Source of the DNA: Trichomonas vaginalis G3
Taxonomy: Eukaryota; Parabasalia; Trichomonadida; Trichomonadidae
Reading direction: 5' to 3'
Assembly (NCBI RefSeq): GCF_026262505.1
Contig: NC_067203.1
Span: forward strand, 8,742,001-8,806,000
DNA length: 64,000 nt
Part shown: positions 61,701 to 64,000 of the stretch, piece by piece
Layout: the number at the start of each line of letters is the position of its first letter
Position numbering within the stretch: the stretch's first letter is position 1
Notes under the pieces: model-generated
What the model saw: the letters and a program-made list of their open reading frames with translations, nothing else
Databases searched by the model: none
Told to the model about the DNA's origin: nothing
Translations under genes and position numbers: made by a program

Positions 61701-62941
61701 AAACAGAAATTCATCAAAAGTGACAGCTCTCAATTTTTTGACATTTGTAAATTCTAAATTGAATGAGAAAAATGAAATAATACTAAGCATAATACAGTAT
61801 TCGAGATTTAATTATAATTAGGAAAAAGTTAGTTTTGAGAGTACTTTTCATAGGCATATAGAATGAAATCTTCTGAAAAATAATATCACATAAACTCATA
61901 TTATTTTCTAATATATAACTATTTTATATAAAAATCAAATTCAATGATCTTAAAAGCGAAGGATAAACCTCAAAATTTACGAATATAATGAGTGGGAATA
62001 TAATGCTTATCTATCAAAACCATATGAAATATCAATTTTTGCTTTACGCCTAATTTTTGACGACAATTAGCAAAAAATGTTAAATGTTAACACTCAGTCC
62101 ATTTGAATATGAAAAATAAAATTGACTTTGATTAAATGTTTTTATTTATCATGCAATTCTTCTTGCGACCAAAGATTTGAATAAAAGTTCAAAAAATAAG
62201 ATAGCTTAAAAAATAATATACGGTAGTGTTTACTAATAGATGAATAGTATATAAATTCTATTAAAATGGATTTGATCCAAAAAAATATATAAAATTTGAT
62301 CATAAATAAAATCGTTTTAAATTACTTCTTCATTTAAATTATAACAATTATTTTTGGTTTTATATTTTTTTGGATCAAATCCATTTTAATAGAATTTATA
62401 TACTATTCATCTATTAGTAAACACTACCGTATATTATTTTTTAAGCTATCTTATTTTTTGAACTTTTATTCAAATCTTTGGTCGCAAGAAGAATTGCATG
62501 ATAAATAAAAACATTTAATCAAAGTCAATTTTATTTTTCATATTCAAATGGACTGAGTGTTAACATTTAACATTTTTTGCTAATTGTCGTCAAAAATTAG
62601 GCGTAAAGCAAAAATTGATATTTCATATGGTTTTATGATAGATAAGCATTATATTCCCACTCATTATATTCGTAAATTTTGAGGTTTATCCTTCGCTTTT
62701 AAGATCATTGAATTTGATTTTTATATAAAATAGTTATATATTAGAAAATAATATGAGTTTATGTGATATTATTTTTCAGAAGATTTTGTGTTCTTCTTCA
62801 AAATTTTATTTTTTTATTAAAAAGAATCTTTACAAAATATACATTTACTTTAATTAATATTTAAAAACGTGCTCTATCAAAAGTTCCAAAAATTCAATAT
62901 TTTAGCTTTTCTGAGGTGTCACTTTTGATGAATTTCTGTTT
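61701..62941. mobile_element. 1.24-kb inverted-repeat element enclosing a giant palindrome
   Basis: Terminal inverted repeats of 25 bp are perfect: 61701-61725 (starts AAACAGAAATTCATC) and 62917-62941. Similarity continues outward imperfectly (GTTGTAAT / GTTGTA). The sub-terminal ~140 bp differ between the ends. The core is the palindrome 61866-62786. No ORF is credible, so it is non-autonomous. No clear target duplication is seen. A foldback-type or MITE-like element is the simplest explanation. Confidence 0.7.
61866..62786. repeat. giant palindrome, ~420-bp arms, ~80-bp spacer
   Basis: Reading inward from 61866 and 62786, the two arms are reverse complements for ~420 bp with only small differences. 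One is a 2-nt indel near 62024/62634, and another lies near the inner end. The spacer is about 62291-62360. No coding sequence. Transcription through it would give a very long double-stranded RNA; replication would form a large cruciform. Confidence 0.9.
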
Positions 62942-63862
62942 ACAACAATGTATGCTGCATATGAATTCCCTCGGCAAGGAACATGGATTTTATTAAAATA
63001 ATGAGTTCATATTCGGTCAATTTTCATTTAATAAGAACTCTTATTTAACCATTATCTTAGGAAATGATAGACTATAAGATTTTTAATTACCATTATGCAT
63101 AATGTTTATTTTCTATCATACTCGTGAATTTTTGATTTGGAGAGATAGAAAAGTTCGCTTTGAGATTTACATATGGTGACAAAGCGCATGAAACAGGTAT
63201 ATGAATCGACGAATCGTAAGGTTGGAGCAAATAATGAAAATATAAGCTATAAAATACTGTTCTTTTCATTATAACTGCTTGAGAATGATTTCATTATGTA
63301 CATATATTTTTGAAAAAGTTGTATGACTTCTATATCCATGACAATATATTCTTCCCTTTCTATATATATATATCGAGCGAGGAATAAATTCTGCATACAG
63401 TCCTCAAATTCGCTTCTTTTGGATCTTTCTCATTTTGGAGTTTAGATTTATGTCCAGATGAGATAAATAATTTTGATATTATCCATGCATTGCATAGTCA
63501 TGATGATATTCTAATTCCAATACTCTTATTGATGCGATTTATACTTTGCTTATTGATTATTCGTAATTGTAAATGATCAAATACATCAAAGAAATGCTCT
63601 GACTATGAACTCGTAATGCTTGAATAATTTTATGGATATATATGCATTCCTTAAAGAAAGAATTCTTATAATACTCATATGACTAAAATGATGGGAAATT
63701 TTCGTCGAACTAACGAAGAAGGAAACAATCGGTAGCTTTCAATCATTCACTGCTTTCTTGCCTTGCAGTTCTCAATGACTTTTACGATCTTTTTATAATA
63801 AGAGCGAGCTTCGGAAAAATTTGAACTCGTCTAAAATTTGCCAATATTTCCTTTCGACTCTC
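62942..63862. other. intergenic, nothing recognised
   Basis: AT-rich DNA before the final gene, including a short (TA)n run near 63362. No ORF, RNA gene or hairpin was seen. Confidence 0.4.
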
Positions 63863-64000
63863 ATGATGAACGTACGCAATTTAAAATCTGAGAAGTTGGT
63901 AGGAAGTGGAACATACGGCGAAGCATACAGATTTATTGACGAAAAGGGTGATGCTATTTCCGTAAAAAAATCAAAACCGATTCAACCAGAAAAACCAATT
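63863..64000 (+). CDS. protein kinase, N-terminal end (runs off the window)
   Basis: 46 codons from the ATG at 63863 (a second ATG follows at once). They read 'VRNLKSEKLVGSGTYGEAYRF', then 'GDAISVKKSKP'. This is the glycine-rich loop GxGxYGxA.. followed by the VAIK-type lysine strand ('ISVKK') at the very start of the protein, as in small serine/threonine kinases such as CDK or MAPK relatives. The spacing loop-to-Lys is normal. The remainder lies beyond 64000, so subfamily cannot be judged. Confidence 0.75.
   Translation, partial: MMNVRNLKSEKLVGSGTYGEAYRFIDEKGDAISVKKSKPIQPEKPI

Overview
The window looks like a nuclear chromosome segment from a parabasalid (trichomonad) protist. It is AT-rich, its genes are compact with very short intergenic leaders, and I found no introns. 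It carries several families that are expanded in trichomonads: ankyrin proteins with the 'GGNP(D/E)IM..CLKEQ' N-terminal module, BTB proteins with discoidin-like tails, a BspA-like leucine-rich surface protein, a Pmp-like surface protein and a Maverick/rve-type integrase ORF. Two genes carry a TCA(C)T initiator-like motif 13-17 nt before the ATG, as described for Trichomonas. I cannot tell the species (Trichomonas, Tritrichomonas or a relative).

Layout. 0-8.4 kb: a broken BTB-ankyrin gene, a folliculin-like longin/DENN protein, a UBL-UBA ubiquitin-shuttle protein, a BTB-discoidin protein and two uncharacterised proteins. 8.4-15.1 kb: a gene-poor accessory island with nested inverted repeats, one integrase ORF and a striking tandem array of perfect hairpins. 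15.1-33.3 kb: a complete TOR kinase, an Api92/DUF1281-like protein otherwise typical of phages and bacteria, a second BTB-discoidin protein, an SLC44-like transporter, a ubiquitin-fold protein, a coiled-coil protein, ribosomal protein eL6 and a longin-like protein. 33.4-40.2 kb: decayed ankyrin genes, one carrying a hairpin module and a 292-bp Mutator-like MITE with a 9-bp target duplication, plus a BspA-like surface protein. 40.6-48.8 kb: two small proteins and a giant LamG-PH-BEACH-WD40 protein. 49-50.9 kb: an element with 277-bp terminal inverted repeats next to a 5'-truncated Pmp-like gene. 52.9-61.6 kb: an intact BTB-ankyrin gene, a stand-alone Piezo pore module, the RNA ligase RTCB, a HEAT-repeat phosphatase-scaffold-like gene and a CDF zinc transporter. 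61.7-62.9 kb: an element dominated by a ~420-bp-arm palindrome. The window ends in the first 46 codons of a protein kinase.

The genes are not an operon; they are independent nuclear genes on both strands. Two themes stand out. First, several otherwise well-preserved genes (BTB-ankyrin, BEACH, RTCB, HEAT scaffold) carry one isolated lesion each: an in-frame TAA, or a 2-nt slip in a CT repeat. This could be recent pseudogenisation, allelic variation, read-through or assembly error. Second, the intergenic DNA is rich in hairpins and long palindromes of several kinds, some of them inserted into genes.
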